In this document: in pieces, positions 51,876-62,555 of the stretch | Layout of the letters: the number at the start of each line of letters is the position of its first letter | How positions within the stretch are numbered: the first letter of the stretch is position 1 | Origin: Paenibacillus riograndensis SBR5 | Lineage (GTDB): Bacteria; Bacillota; Bacilli; Paenibacillales; Paenibacillaceae | Assembly (NCBI RefSeq): GCF_000981585.1 | Contig: NZ_LN831776.1 | Location: forward strand, 4,385,187-4,449,186 | DNA length: 64,000 nucleotides | Direction: 5' to 3' | The notes under the pieces: model-generated | The model's input: only the letters and a program-made list of their open reading frames with translations | Told to the model about the DNA's origin: nothing | Databases searched by the model: none | Translations under genes and position numbers: made by a program

Positions 51876-53054
51876 TCAAATCGTCTGCCGTGGCGAGAAT
51901 AATAACCCGGCCAGGCCGAACAAAATATATAAAATTCCCATTAGCAGAAAAACCCCGCCGCCCCAGCCGAATTGCAGGAGCAGGCCGCCGAGGCCCGGTC
52001 CGGTAATACTGCCGATGCTGTAGTGAAAAGAAGAAACTACATTGGCGGCAGGCAGCAGGTTACGCGGCAGGATATCTGCAGCATAGCTGAGTCCGAGCGA
52101 GAAAAAAGAGCCTACAAGCCCGCCGGCTGCCATGAGCAAAACCAGGGTCCACAGGAACCGGTCTTCCGCCAGCGGCAGCAGCGCAAACGCCAAACCTCCG
52201 CCCACCCCGGAGACAATCAGAATTTTCTTTCGGCCGTAGCGGTCGCTCCATATGCCTAACGGCATCTGCAGCAGCAGTCCGCCAATCCCTGCGAACGGCA
52301 GCAGCGCTGCGATCTCATTGGCACTGAAGCCGATGCGCAGACCGTATACCGGGAAGTTGCTGTTCAGGCTTGCTTCCATATACCCGTATAAAAGAGCCGG
52401 GATCAGCGCATACCATGCCAGACTGTAGCTGCGGACAAAGCGGCGGGCCTGGCCCTCCCCATGCTCTGCCTTGTCCGGACGGGAATCCGGGAGCTTGAGC
52501 AAGACGAGGAGCAGCACGAGGAGAAACAGCAGTGCAATGGCCGCAAATGGCGCCGCCTGCCCGAACCGGAGCAGGCTTATGCCAAGCGGCCCTAGACTGA
52601 AGCCAAGCCCGTACGACATCCCGTACAGGGAGAGATTGCGGCCACGGTGCGCGGCAGGCGTCATCAGCAGCACCCAGAGCTGGGCAGCATAATTGATGGC
52701 CGAATCCCCCGCGCCAACGAGCAGGCGCAGCAGGAACCAGGCTTTGACTCCAGGAAGCAGCGGAAATAAAATGAGCGATACCAGTACAAGGCTAATTCCG
52801 GCTGCGATCAATTGTTTAAAACCGATCCTGCTGAGAATCCGTTCCGCCACCAGCGTCATCGCGAAGGAGCCTACGTACAGTGCGGCGGCATTCAAGCCGT
52901 TAAGCGAGGACGAAATCCCCTTTTGCTCCAGAAGAATGGATAATACCGGAAGCAGCAAGCCTTGGCTGAGCCCCGCGGCAATAATAACGGTAATCAGAAT
53001 GAAGTAATTCAGTTTACTGCTTTGAGTCACAGTTGCAGCGGTACTATCTGGCAC
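51876..53054 (-). CDS. MFS transporter
   Basis: 392 residues with 12 hydrophobic segments. Motif A-like sequences are QMPLGIWSDRYGRKKILIVSG and its degenerate first-half partner. The GTG at 53054 is eight bases after AGGAGG. It resembles YfkF/YfcJ-type drug or metabolite exporters; substrate unknown. It is divergent from the ArsR-like regulator gene 137 bases away, and 90 bases upstream of the ATPase gene on the same strand. Confidence 0.87.
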   Translation of the reverse strand: MPDSTAATVTQSSKLNYFILITVIIAAGLSQGLLLPVLSILLEQKGISSSLNGLNAAALYVGSFAMTLVAERILSRIGFKQLIAAGISLVLVSLILFPLLPGVKAWFLLRLLVGAGDSAINYAAQLWVLLMTPAAHRGRNLSLYGMSYGLGFSLGPLGISLLRFGQAAPFAAIALLFLLVLLLVLLKLPDSRPDKAEHGEGQARRFVRSYSLAWYALIPALLYGYMEASLNSNFPVYGLRIGFSANEIAALLPFAGIGGLLLQMPLGIWSDRYGRKKILIVSGVGGGLAFALLPLAEDRFLWTLVLLMAAGGLVGSFFSLGLSYAADILPRNLLPAANVVSSFHYSIGSITGPGLGGLLLQFGWGGGVFLLMGILYILFGLAGLLFSPRQTI

Positions 53055-53191
53055 GGATGAATCCTCCTATGTATTTCTAAGATTACGAAAACTTACACCG
53101 CCCTGGCAAACACCGAACATTATAGTGGACAACCCTCTTCAAAACAAGAGATAATATATAGAAGTGACCGATTTCCTGGGGGTGCAAGCTC

Positions 53192-54109
53192 GTGAACTAT
53201 AAATTAGAAATTGATGTATCGCCCGTATACGAACTGCTGGACAGTTTTATGTTATATGTAACCAAAAAATGGAACTCCAATCTGGACATCGGACCCGATT
53301 GGATCCGCGATGTCGACAGCCGCATCGCCCCGCAGCAGATTTCTGCACTGCGCCAGGCTGCCGAGTGGCCTTTTGAAGACTATGATGTGCTCTACGCCTG
53401 GGCGTACAGCAGAGGCCCTGCTTCCAAAGTCACCCAATTCCTGGATGAGCTGGAGGCCTGCTCGCTGGAGGAATGCTTTGAGCGGACTGCACCTTTTTTC
53501 GAATCGTTCACCCTGGAAGAATGCGCCCGGATCAAATACAGCTACACTCCGCTGCTGCGGCTGTGGTACGACCAGTATTTCCGCCATACGGAGCAAAAGA
53601 TGCTGACGCTGATGATCGAAGACGCCTCGGAGAAAAAAATGCTGGAGAGCAAAATGGATATCGTCGCCCTCATTGAATATGCCTCCGGCGGCATGGTCAT
53701 CGAGGATATTCCAGAGCTGGAGACCATAGTACTGCTGCCAACCGTCCACAACCGGCCGATCAATACCTATTGCTTCTATAAAAAATTGATGCTGGTGCAA
53801 TATCCCGTCGATGTGCCGCAGGACAGTGAAGATGAACCGCCTATCGTGCTGCTCCGCTTAACCAAGGCCCTCTCCGACCCGACCCGGCTGCGTATGCTGC
53901 GTTTTATCGCCCATGAGCCCAAGACGATGTGGGAGATGCAGTCGGAGCTGAGCCAAACGCGGGAAATGCTGATGCACCACCTGCTCATTCTGCGCGTCGC
54001 CGGCCTGCTGCGGGTGCATTTGCGGGGAGAAGGCACGGAGCGCTACAGCATCAGACCCGACGGCGCCTCGGAACTTCAGATGTTCCTGGAGTCTTATATT
54101 CGTATATAA
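53192..54109 (+). CDS. ArsR-like winged-helix regulator with large N-terminal domain
   Basis: 305 residues from the GTG at 53192, after GGGGGTG. The C-terminal 80 residues form an ArsR-type winged helix (LTKALSDPTRLRMLRFIAHE; QSELSQTREMLMHHLLILRVAGLL). The first 200 residues have no name I can give; similar proteins occur in Paenibacillus and relatives. It is divergent from the MFS gene and 39 bases upstream of a HAD hydrolase gene. No metal-binding cysteine pair is seen, so metal sensing is not implied. Confidence 0.82.
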   Translation: MNYKLEIDVSPVYELLDSFMLYVTKKWNSNLDIGPDWIRDVDSRIAPQQISALRQAAEWPFEDYDVLYAWAYSRGPASKVTQFLDELEACSLEECFERTAPFFESFTLEECARIKYSYTPLLRLWYDQYFRHTEQKMLTLMIEDASEKKMLESKMDIVALIEYASGGMVIEDIPELETIVLLPTVHNRPINTYCFYKKLMLVQYPVDVPQDSEDEPPIVLLRLTKALSDPTRLRMLRFIAHEPKTMWEMQSELSQTREMLMHHLLILRVAGLLRVHLRGEGTERYSIRPDGASELQMFLESYIRI

Positions 54110-54148
54110 TAATGATTCAGATATAGATACTTATTAGGAGTGAGCGTT

Positions 54149-54901
54149 ATGAAATATTTGACACAGCAAGTGATTTTCGATCTTGATGACACCCTGGTGC
54201 ATTGCAACAAATATTTTGACCTCATTCTGGGGCAATATTTCGAGCTGATGTCCGAATGGTTTGGCGAATATGGCGGGACAACCGCCGAATTCCGCAGCAA
54301 ACAGGTAGAAATTGATGTGCAAACCGTAAGCACAAGCGGACTCGCCAGCGATAATTTTCCGAAATCCCTCATTGCGACGTACCGTTACTTTTGCATCAAA
54401 TACAACCGGCCGGCTGATCCTTATCAGGAACAACAGCTGATGAAACTCGGAATGAGCGTCTATGATCAGGAGGTTGAGGCCTACCCCGGCATGGTGGAGA
54501 CGCTGGACACTTTGAAGCAGGACGGACATGCGCTGTACCTCTACACCGGCGGGGACGATACCATCCAGCAGCGCAAAATCGAACAAATGAAGCTTGATGT
54601 ATATTTCGATGACCGGATCTACATCCGCCAGCACAAAAATGTGGAGGCACTGGAGAATATCCTGAACACGCATAGCTTTGACCGCAAAAACACATGGATG
54701 ATCGGCAATTCCCTGCGTACGGATGTGCTTCCAGCTTTGACTGCGGGCATCAACAGCATCTACCTGAAGCAGCAAAATGAATGGCTCTACAACCTCATTG
54801 AGCTGCAGCGCGAGATGCAGCAGTCCGTCCAGACGATCACCTCCATTAGCGAGGTGCCGCCGGTCATCCGCTCCGCTGCCCTGTACAAAAATCACGGGTG
54901 A
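54149..54901 (+). CDS. HAD-family hydrolase
   Basis: 250 residues from the ATG at 54149, eight bases after TTAGGAG; a GTG at 54140 overlaps that site. HAD motifs: DLDDT (residues 11-15), YTGGDD, and GNSLRTDVLPALTAG. It is a phosphatase-like protein of unknown substrate. Likely co-transcribed with the regulator gene before it. Confidence 0.88.
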   Translation: MKYLTQQVIFDLDDTLVHCNKYFDLILGQYFELMSEWFGEYGGTTAEFRSKQVEIDVQTVSTSGLASDNFPKSLIATYRYFCIKYNRPADPYQEQQLMKLGMSVYDQEVEAYPGMVETLDTLKQDGHALYLYTGGDDTIQQRKIEQMKLDVYFDDRIYIRQHKNVEALENILNTHSFDRKNTWMIGNSLRTDVLPALTAGINSIYLKQQNEWLYNLIELQREMQQSVQTITSISEVPPVIRSAALYKNHG

Positions 54902-55000
54902 TGCGCATCTTCATGGCTTGTTACAAATGACATATGCAGCCTGCTGCGGGTGTGATTATACTTTATTGAGTAGATTTTCATATCACGCAGGAGGTCCGCA

Positions 55001-55735
55001 ATGAATAAGAAAGCAAATCCCCACACCCCAGCAGGCAACAGACGATTATTGCCGATGCTGCTCGGCGCCGTTGTCGTTCTGCTCATTGGAGTCCTTGTCT
55101 TTGTCACAACCAGAGGCACGGCCAGTGAAACTGCCGAACTCGACGATCTCCCGAACTACACGGATGTCAAAGGAACCATCGTTGTTGACGGGCTGAAATA
55201 CGAGAAGCAGCCGCATCTGGGCAGTGAAAATGCCAAGGTGAAGGTCATCGAATTCGCTGATTTCAAATGCCCTGCCTGCAAAAAATGGACCGAAGCCTAT
55301 CTGGATACCTTCATCAAGGATTATGTGGATACCGGTAAAGTGCAGTTGTACTTCATGAATTTCGCCTTTCTCGACCGTGACTCCTATCTTGCCGCCAGTG
55401 CCGGTGAAGCCATCTACAAACAGAGCAATGAGAAGTTCTGGGAGTATCTGCATAAGCTGTACGAGAACCAAGGGGATGAGAGCAAAATATGGGCCACCCG
55501 GAAATTCATCCTGAACTTTGTAAAAAAGAACATTGACGGTATTGATTACGCCAAGTTCGAGCAGGATCTTAAGAACCAGACCTATATGTATGATGTGAAG
55601 GAAGACTTCAAAATCGCCGGCTCCTATGGTGTGAACGGCACGCCTAAGTTCATGGTTGACGGCGTATTGCTGCCTGACTCCTCTTATGAGGGGCTGACCG
55701 CTGCGATTGAAGCCGGGCTGGCTAAAGCCCGCTAG
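55001..55735 (+). CDS. DsbA-like thiol-disulfide oxidoreductase, membrane anchored
   Basis: 244 residues. An N-terminal hydrophobic anchor (17-37) leads to a thioredoxin-fold domain with the active-site pair in FADFKCPACKKW and the cis-proline loop GVNGTPKFMVDG. This is the BdbD/DsbA arrangement: an extracytoplasmic oxidase that makes disulfides in exported proteins. No BdbC/DsbB partner is adjacent. ATG after AGGAGG. A strong terminator follows. Confidence 0.9.
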   Translation: MNKKANPHTPAGNRRLLPMLLGAVVVLLIGVLVFVTTRGTASETAELDDLPNYTDVKGTIVVDGLKYEKQPHLGSENAKVKVIEFADFKCPACKKWTEAYLDTFIKDYVDTGKVQLYFMNFAFLDRDSYLAASAGEAIYKQSNEKFWEYLHKLYENQGDESKIWATRKFILNFVKKNIDGIDYAKFEQDLKNQTYMYDVKEDFKIAGSYGVNGTPKFMVDGVLLPDSSYEGLTAAIEAGLAKAR

Positions 55736-55778
55736 CAGCCTGAGCAGGACAAGTGAATGTGTCAGATTATTCAAAATG

Positions 55779-55827
55779 AAAGAGGATGTGCCCGGCCTTC
55801 ATATTGATGGCCAGGCACATCCTCTTT
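55779..55827. terminator. Bidirectional terminator between dsbA-like gene and topB
   Basis: AAAGAGGATGTGCC-GGCC pairs with GGCC-GGCACATCCTCTTT, about 18 base pairs with one internal mismatch, T run on both strands. Confidence 0.9.
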
Positions 55828-55881
55828 TGTCATGGCATCGGCAGCCTGCCCAGGACAAGACAGGGAGAGCTGAAGATCCCC

Positions 55882-58170
55882 TTACTCGATGCCGAGCTGT
55901 CCGGTGTCGCTGCTCTTCAGCACCAGCTTGCCCTCCAGCGGTGAGCCATCCTCTGCAGTAAGCTTCAGCTTGCCGGTCTTCCCCTTCTCGATCAGCGCCT
56001 TCACCTGGGCATCGGTAAGCGTCCGGCCATACGTTTCTTTCCAGATGACGAATTTGCAGCCTTCCTTGTAATGGGAGCAGCCATAACCTTTGCGGCCCAT
56101 AAAAATCATGCCGCCGCAGCCCGGACGCGGGCAGGCTCCAATGATTTTGGGTCCGGCATCCGCTGCGCTTCCGGCTGAAGCCTGCCTGCTGCGGGCAGGC
56201 TTCACGGCAGCCGTCTTCCCCCCTTCCCCGCTGCGCTTCCCCGGCGCCGCTTTTCCGGCCGGCTTGCTGGAACCAGCGGTACTCCGGCCTTTGGCTCCGC
56301 CGCGGAGTGAAGGCGTCTCTCCTTCGAAGGAGGTTCTGTCCGCCCTGGACTGCACCCGGACCTTATCCACAATCATAGAAGCGAAGCGTTTCACATTCGC
56401 CATGAACTGGCTGTCTGCCGCTGTTCCTCTGGCGATTTCATTCAGGCGCCGCTCCCACTGCCCGGTCATTTCCGGCGAGGTCAGCAGCTCGACGCCGGCA
56501 CCGCGGATCAGTTCAATCGCCGTGCGGCCCTTTTGTGTAATGGCTATTTTTTTACCCTGCATCTCCACATAACCGACATTCTTCAGCCGTTCAATGGTTG
56601 CCGCCCGGGTAGCCGGTGTGCCCAGCCCTGAATCCTTCATGGCATCGCGCAGCTCTTCATCTTCAATCTGCTTGCCGGCACTCTCCATGGCTTTCAAGAG
56701 GGTACCCTCGGTATAATGCTTGGGCGGCTGGGTGTCCTTTTCTTTGACCACGGCATCGCTGCAGAGCACACCGGCATGCGGATCTATGGAGAACGGCTCA
56801 TTGACCTCAATTTCCTCTTCTTCGTCTTCCTCCTTGCCTTTGCCTTTGGCGGGCTTCTTATCCTTCTTCTGATCGCCGTAAATGACCTTCCAGCCCAGAC
56901 TCAGAAGTTCCTTGACCGTTGTCTTGAAATTTTCGCCTTCCACCTCAGTAATGACTGTATGCACCTTATACTCTGCAGCCGGATAGAACTGTGAGAGAAA
57001 TCGGCGGACAATCAGATCATAGAGCTTGGCCTCATCGGTGCTCAGTCCGGAAGCCTTGCGGTTCGTCGGCAGGATGGCATGGTGATCCTCAACCTTGGAG
57101 GGGTTGCAGACAAATTTGTTTCCTTTGTGCACCAGATTCCGGTTCGCCCCTTTGACCCACTCGTCATAGGTTGTCCCCTGGAGCGCAGAGAGCGTCTTAT
57201 GCATTTCCGGAATATTCTGTTCGGTGACATAGTTCGAGTTGGTACGCGGATAAGAAATCACCTTATGCTTCTCGTAAAGCGCCTGGGCAAGATCAAGCGT
57301 TTTTTTAGCCGAAAAAGCATATTTGCCGTTCGCTTCCCGCTGCAGCAGCGTCAAGTCATACAGCTTGTTCGGGTATTCCTTGGTCTCCTTCACCTCATAG
57401 GATGCGATTCTGGCCGGTTTGCCCTTGACCTTGGCCGCGAGCGCTTCAGCCTTGGCTCCGTCGGTCATCCGCTCCCCCTGCCACATCCCTTTGTAGACCA
57501 CTTCATTCTGGGTAAAATGCCCTTCAACTTCAAAAAATTTCAGCGAAGAGAAGGCTTCAATCGTCTTCTGCCGGTCATAGATCAGCGCAAGCACAGGGGT
57601 CTGCACCCGGCCTACCGAGAGCAGCACATTATGCTTGGTCGTGAACGCACGCGAGCCATTCATCCCAATCAGCCAATCCGCCTCACTGCGCGCCTTGGCG
57701 GCCTTGGTCAAATTCTCATATTCCGAGCCGTCCTTCAGCTCCTGAAACCCTTTGCGGATGGTTTCCGGCGTCAGGTCGGAGATCCACAGGCGCTTCACGG
57801 GCTGGCTGAGCTTCAGATGCCGCTGAATCAGCGAGAAGATATGCTGCCCCTCACGCCCGGCATCACAGGAATTCACCAGCAGGTCGCTGCGTTTCGCCAG
57901 CTCGCCGATCACCTTCAGCTGATCCAGCGTACGCGCATTCGGCACCAGCTTGAACTCCTCGGGAATGATCGGCAGGTCGTTAATGTTCCATTTTTTGTAC
58001 TTTGAATCATATGCTTCCGGTTCGGCCAGACCGATCAGATGGCCGATGGCCCAGGTAATAATATACTGCTCGCCTTCCAGATAAGAACGGTAGTTTTTGG
58101 CCTTCGGTTCTATTGCGGCGGCGATATTCCGCCCCATATCCGGTTTCTCCGCAATAATAAGTGTCTTCAA
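55882..58170 (-). CDS. topB: DNA topoisomerase III
   Basis: 762 residues from the TTG at 58170, nine bases after AAGGAG. Type IA order: TOPRIM (IIAEKPDMGRNIAAA and NSCDAGREGQ), the catalytic tyrosine in ISYPRTNSNYVT, GLGTPATRAATIERL, then a basic Ser/Ala/Lys-rich linker (about 640-690) and a C-terminal zinc ribbon with four cysteines (CPRPGCGGM; YGCSHYKEGC). The acidic insertion EEDEEEEIEVNEP near residue 465 is notable. It decatenates replication and recombination intermediates. Confidence 0.95.
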   Translation of the reverse strand: MKTLIIAEKPDMGRNIAAAIEPKAKNYRSYLEGEQYIITWAIGHLIGLAEPEAYDSKYKKWNINDLPIIPEEFKLVPNARTLDQLKVIGELAKRSDLLVNSCDAGREGQHIFSLIQRHLKLSQPVKRLWISDLTPETIRKGFQELKDGSEYENLTKAAKARSEADWLIGMNGSRAFTTKHNVLLSVGRVQTPVLALIYDRQKTIEAFSSLKFFEVEGHFTQNEVVYKGMWQGERMTDGAKAEALAAKVKGKPARIASYEVKETKEYPNKLYDLTLLQREANGKYAFSAKKTLDLAQALYEKHKVISYPRTNSNYVTEQNIPEMHKTLSALQGTTYDEWVKGANRNLVHKGNKFVCNPSKVEDHHAILPTNRKASGLSTDEAKLYDLIVRRFLSQFYPAAEYKVHTVITEVEGENFKTTVKELLSLGWKVIYGDQKKDKKPAKGKGKEEDEEEEIEVNEPFSIDPHAGVLCSDAVVKEKDTQPPKHYTEGTLLKAMESAGKQIEDEELRDAMKDSGLGTPATRAATIERLKNVGYVEMQGKKIAITQKGRTAIELIRGAGVELLTSPEMTGQWERRLNEIARGTAADSQFMANVKRFASMIVDKVRVQSRADRTSFEGETPSLRGGAKGRSTAGSSKPAGKAAPGKRSGEGGKTAAVKPARSRQASAGSAADAGPKIIGACPRPGCGGMIFMGRKGYGCSHYKEGCKFVIWKETYGRTLTDAQVKALIEKGKTGKLKLTAEDGSPLEGKLVLKSSDTGQLGIE

Positions 58171-58243
58171 AAAGTATCGCTCCTTAGCCTCAATCTTCCA
58201 AAATACGTCCAGTAGTCTATTATACCATCAACTCCGCCACTTT

Positions 58244-59983
58244 TTAACGCATTCCCGGAAACTTTACCCCCTCAGCAGTTCCCCCGGAAGTAATCCGCGA
58301 TACCGCTTCTGCTATGCCAATAACCTCTTTGCTGTTCGAGCCCCGGTCCATAAATTCCACCTTCCCTTCGGCCGCAGCCTTGCCCACAACAATGGTTACG
58401 GGTATCCCCATGAGGATCGAGTCTTTGAACTTCACGCCTGCGCGTTCATCCCTGTCGTCCAGCAAGACTTCAATTCCAAGCTGGGCAAGCTGTTCATACA
58501 GAGCTTCCGCAGCCGCTGTCTGCACCTCGTCTTGGATAGACATCAGCAGGATATGAACCCGGTAAGGGGCCAGTGCCGCAGGCCAGATAAGCCCCTGCCC
58601 ATCGTTGTTCTGCTCAGCCACTGCAGCCAGCAGCCGCGAAATTCCGATACCGTAGCAGCCCATTATCATCAGCTTGCTCCGGCCGTTGGCGTCCAGAACC
58701 GAAGCCCCAAGCTTCTCGCTGTATTTCGTCCCCAGCTTGAAAATATGCCCGATCTCAATCCCCTGTTGAAAATGCAGGACGCCTTTTCCGCATACAGGAC
58801 AGGTCTCCCCTTCCTCTGCTGTGCGGAAATCAGCCACGTGTTCCAGAGCGAAATCCCGGCCAGGCACGACATCCCTCAGGTGGAAATCCCGTTCTCCGGC
58901 TCCGGTAATCCCGGAAGTCATTGCAGCCACCGCCCGGTCAACCAGTAAAGTCACAGGAAGTCCAACCGGCCCGACATAACCGCTCTCAACAAAGGCCGCC
59001 GCCTGTACCGTCTCCGAATCCGCCAGAGCAATCTCGCTGGCTCCGATATAATTCCGGACCTTAACCTCATTCACCTCATGATCCCCGCGAACGAGCACGG
59101 CAAAGGTTTTGCCGCCGCCCTGATAGATCAGTGTCTTCATCACCTGGTCCGGTGCAATCTGCAGTTCCTGCTCCAGTTGATCAATCGTCCGGAGGCCAGG
59201 GGTGTGGAATTTCTCAGCAGCAGGCAGATTGCTGACGTTCCGCTGCACCGCCTCCGCCTCAGTATGGACTTCAGCCTGCTCCAGGTTAGCGGCATAATCA
59301 CAAGCCGAACATACCGCAACCGTATCCTCGCCTATGCCCGATATAGCCATGAATTCATGGGTTTCCCCTTGCCCGCCTATCGCCCCGGCATCGGCGTGCA
59401 CAGCCCGGTAGACAAGACCGCAGCGTTCAAAAATCCGCTGATACGCCTTGTACATTCTGCTATACGTGTCATCCAGCCCTTCCCAGCCGGTATCAAAAGA
59501 GTAAGCGTCCTTCATCAGAAACTCTCTGCCCCGCATCAACCCGGAACGGGGACGGCGCTCATCGCGGAATTTGGTCCCGATCTGATAGACGGTAATTGGC
59601 AATTTCCGGTACGAGCTGATTTCCCCCCGCATTAGCGAAGTAATCACCTCTTCATGTGTCGGCCCCAGCACAAATTCACGGTCATGACGGTCGCTCAGCT
59701 TCATAAGCTCCTTGCCGTAGACCTCGTAACGTTCTGACTCCTTCCACAGCTCTGCAGGCTGCATCGATGGCATCAGCAGTTCCTGCGCACCGGCGGCGTC
59801 CATTTCCTCTCGCACGATAGCTTCAATCTTGCGCAGCACCTTCCGCCCCAGAGGCAGATAAGTATAAATTCCCGCTGCCAGCTGGCGGATATAACCGGCA
59901 CGCAGCAGCAGCTGGTGGTTAACGGTCTCCGCCTCCGCAGGCGCTTCCCGCAGGGTAGTTGCTAACAAATGACTTTGGCGCAT
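58244..59983 (-). CDS. proS: Prolyl-tRNA synthetase
   Basis: About 579 residues from the ATG at 59983, nine bases after AGAGG; a TTG at 59992 is an alternative. Class II motifs: motif 1 GAQELLMPSMQPAELW, motif 2 KFRDERRPRSGLMRGREFLM, motif 3 GCYGIGISRLLAAV. The editing insertion (INS/YbaK-like, about 235-390) marks the bacterial ProS form. Expression is under the T-box leader upstream. Confidence 0.96.
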   Translation of the reverse strand: MRQSHLLATTLREAPAEAETVNHQLLLRAGYIRQLAAGIYTYLPLGRKVLRKIEAIVREEMDAAGAQELLMPSMQPAELWKESERYEVYGKELMKLSDRHDREFVLGPTHEEVITSLMRGEISSYRKLPITVYQIGTKFRDERRPRSGLMRGREFLMKDAYSFDTGWEGLDDTYSRMYKAYQRIFERCGLVYRAVHADAGAIGGQGETHEFMAISGIGEDTVAVCSACDYAANLEQAEVHTEAEAVQRNVSNLPAAEKFHTPGLRTIDQLEQELQIAPDQVMKTLIYQGGGKTFAVLVRGDHEVNEVKVRNYIGASEIALADSETVQAAAFVESGYVGPVGLPVTLLVDRAVAAMTSGITGAGERDFHLRDVVPGRDFALEHVADFRTAEEGETCPVCGKGVLHFQQGIEIGHIFKLGTKYSEKLGASVLDANGRSKLMIMGCYGIGISRLLAAVAEQNNDGQGLIWPAALAPYRVHILLMSIQDEVQTAAAEALYEQLAQLGIEVLLDDRDERAGVKFKDSILMGIPVTIVVGKAAAEGKVEFMDRGSNSKEVIGIAEAVSRITSGGTAEGVKFPGMR

Positions 59984-60039
59984 ATTCTTCAACCTCTCTT
60001 AAGTAAATTCAAGTGAAAGACAGTGCCTGGAATGAACAC

Positions 60040-60290
60040 AAAAAAGACACATCCGCCAGGGACGAATGTGCCGTGTTACCACCCTGTTTCAACCGCCGCT
60101 CCAAACCCGGCAGTCCTCATTCGGATAACGGCCGATTCCGGCAGCACGTAATGCTGCAGCTTCCAAGGCAGGATATGCTTCTCTCGTTCTGTGAGGGACC
60201 TTTCAGCCGGTGAATCCCTTCTCTGTACTAACGATCCTTGAAACATAGATCCTCGGTCAATGCTGTTCGGTATAAATAGTGTTTTTAATC
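60040..60290 (-). promoter_or_regulatory. T-box riboswitch leader of proS
   Basis: On the minus strand the conserved T-box AGGGTGGTAACACGG (60085-60071) is followed by a terminator stem (GCACATTCG/CGGATGTGT) and a T run at about 60040. The TGGT in the T-box pairs with ACCA, fitting a tRNA with an A discriminator. A stem I region lies upstream, with a CCT proline triplet at 60068-66 + 100 (60168-60166) as the possible specifier. Uncharged tRNA-Pro would favour read-through into proS, 57 bases downstream. Confidence 0.9.
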
Positions 60291-60487
60291 TATACGATTT
60301 TCAGGGCTGCGTCAAGTTTCTATAGTTTTCATAAAAAGCAATGCGCAAATTAAATATTTTTCATCTACCGCATTAGATATGAAATTATTGTGTCAATCAA
60401 CCGAATATATCAGTAGAGTTTATCAAAGAAAGGCTGCGAAGAAGATGGAGCGATCATTTTCTCCGTATCCAAGGGGGAGACACTACT
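60291..60487. other. Divergent promoter region of proS and the chemoreceptor gene
   Basis: About 200 AT-rich bases between the T-box leader and the MCP start; must include the proS promoter. An AAGGGGG ribosome site lies just before the MCP ATG. Nothing else seen. Confidence 0.5.
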
Positions 60488-62485
60488 ATGAACATTATTC
60501 AACGACTATTCCAAAAAGCCGCATCCAGATCACTCCAGAAGCGAATGATGCTAATCTTCACCCTGATGCTGGTTATCCCCATCCTCCTTGTGAGTTATTT
60601 CTCCTATTCCAGTTCGAAGAAGCAATTGGAACTGAAGATGCAGGAATCTACGCATTCCAGCGTAGAGATGCTGCAAGGAACGATCAATGAAACCATCAGC
60701 GCCGCCGAACGGAATGTCCGGCAGCTCAGCCAACAGGTAACCACCGCTGACATTGAAGCCAAGAACCCGGAGACCAAGGCACTGATTGAATTATTCATGA
60801 AGGAGCACCCGGAGCTGGAAGTCATAACACTGGGAAGCAGCAGCGGCGCATGGATGAAATCACCCAATATCGGGCAGCAGGATTATGACCCCCGGACCCG
60901 CGACTGGTTCAAAGCCTCCATGGCTAATGCCGGTAATGTAACTATTATTGATCCTTTTGTCTCCCTGACTACAGGCAATTACAACCTGTTCATTTCCGAG
61001 TCGCTTAAGGACGGCAAAGGAGCTTTAACCACAAGTCTTGCACTTAAGCATATGGGTGAGATGATCAACAAGGTCAAGCTTGGCAGAGACGGTTATATTT
61101 TCGTAGTGGACCGCAACAAGAAGTTCGTCTCCCATCCGGTTAAAAAAGCGGGAGATGAGGTTGCTGAGGACGTAATCCAACTGCTGGACAAAGACAGCGG
61201 AGACTTGTCATACACCAGTCCGGATACGGGTCTGCAAATGCGCGGTTACTATACCACCGACAAGACCACCGGGTTCAAAATTGTCGGAGTACTCTCCACA
61301 AAAGAGTTTTCGGATGCTTCCCTCCCGGTTCTGTACAATGGTCTGATCGTATTGGGTGCAGCTCTGGTTATCGCCCTGCTCATGATGTTCTTTATTATCA
61401 AGGCTATCACAAAACCTATTTTGAGCTTGAACCGGTCCGCCCGCCGGGTCAGCGAAGGTTATCTGAACGAAGAGATCCGGATTAACCGTACCGACGAGAT
61501 CGGCCAGCTGGCCCAGAATTATAATCTCATGGTTGGCTCACTCCGCAATATCGTTGTAGATATCTCGGATACCTCCGGCGTACTAGCCTCTTCAAGCCAG
61601 CAATTGACCGCTACAACCGAAGAAAACTCCAGGGCGACAGGCTATGTTGCCGAGCTGGTGCAGAATTCCTCAATGGAAGCCGAGACCCAGACCGCTGCGA
61701 TGGCAGAAACTGCCCGGGCGATGGAAGAAATGTCTTCCGGCATTCAAAAAATTGCCGAGGCTGCCGCCTCTATCGTTGATTCGTCCGCAGACACCGACGC
61801 CGATGTATCGACAGGCAGCCGGAAAATCGCACAGATGAGTCTTCAAATGGATGCGATCCGCCAATCTACCCATCAATCCTCTGAGCTGATCAGCCAGTTG
61901 AACGGACTGAACAGCCAGGTTTCGGAGATGAGCAGCGCCATTTCCAATATTGCCGTCCAGACCAATCTGCTCTCATTGAACGCTGGCATCGAAGCTGCCC
62001 GGGCCGGTGAACACGGCCGGGGCTTCGCAGTGGTAGCTTCTGAGGTTCGCAAGCTGGCGGATCAGTCGAAGACAACGGCCGGAAATATCCAGGATACCAT
62101 TGAGCAGATGACCGAGCTCATTGACCGCACGTATCAGGCCATTCACGTCACCGTGGCTGCCGATGTGGAGCTTGGCATCCAGGCCACGACTGAAGCCAAA
62201 GAGGCTTTTATCAGCATTGAACAGTCGACCGCAAAAATCAACGGCCAGATCCATGACATCTCAGCCATCACCGAACAAATGTCGGCCGGAGCGCAAGAGG
62301 TAGCAGCTTCTGTACAGGAGATCTCCAACATCTCCCGTTCGACCTCCGATGCCTTCCAGAACGTTACGGCAGCGACGGAACAGCAGCTGGCCTCGATGGA
62401 GGAAATCTCCGCTTCCTCAACCGAGCTGTCCAAAATGGCTGCCGACCTGCAGCACAAAATCGAGCGTTTCAAGCTTGAAGAATAG
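60488..62485 (+). CDS. Methyl-accepting chemotaxis protein with dCache sensor
   Basis: 665 residues: TM1 (about 18-42), a large extracytoplasmic dCache domain (about 43-275, with [12 protein letters not shown] and [17 protein letters not shown]), TM2 (about 280-305), HAMP, and a long helical signalling domain with the conserved hairpin tip [31 protein letters not shown] (seen in parts). It senses an external small molecule, often an amino acid in this class, and signals to CheA/CheW. Alone in its transcription unit, with a terminator after it. Confidence 0.93.
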   Translation: MNIIQRLFQKAASRSLQKRMMLIFTLMLVIPILLVSYFSYSSSKKQLELKMQESTHSSVEMLQGTINETISAAERNVRQLSQQVTTADIEAKNPETKALIELFMKEHPELEVITLGSSSGAWMKSPNIGQQDYDPRTRDWFKASMANAGNVTIIDPFVSLTTGNYNLFISESLKDGKGALTTSLALKHMGEMINKVKLGRDGYIFVVDRNKKFVSHPVKKAGDEVAEDVIQLLDKDSGDLSYTSPDTGLQMRGYYTTDKTTGFKIVGVLSTKEFSDASLPVLYNGLIVLGAALVIALLMMFFIIKAITKPILSLNRSARRVSEGYLNEEIRINRTDEIGQLAQNYNLMVGSLRNIVVDISDTSGVLASSSQQLTATTEENSRATGYVAELVQNSSMEAETQTAAMAETARAMEEMSSGIQKIAEAAASIVDSSADTDADVSTGSRKIAQMSLQMDAIRQSTHQSSELISQLNGLNSQVSEMSSAISNIAVQTNLLSLNAGIEAARAGEHGRGFAVVASEVRKLADQSKTTAGNIQDTIEQMTELIDRTYQAIHVTVAADVELGIQATTEAKEAFISIEQSTAKINGQIHDISAITEQMSAGAQEVAASVQEISNISRSTSDAFQNVTAATEQQLASMEEISASSTELSKMAADLQHKIERFKLEE

Positions 62486-62497
62486 ATGCACGCCTAA

Positions 62498-62538
62498 AAA
62501 AGCCGTCTCAACCGCGTATAGCGGGGGAGACGGCTTTT
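62498..62538. terminator. Bidirectional terminator between MCP and gltD
   Basis: AAAAGCCGTCTC (62498-62509) pairs with GAGACGGCTTTT (62527-62538), with an inner CCGC/GCGG helix. Confidence 0.9.
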
Positions 62539-62555
62539 GGTTTACAGCATCCGGC

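Noticed and set aside
60551..60867. Minus-strand frames within the chemoreceptor gene
   Set aside because: Shadows of the plus-strand coding sequence without start signals.
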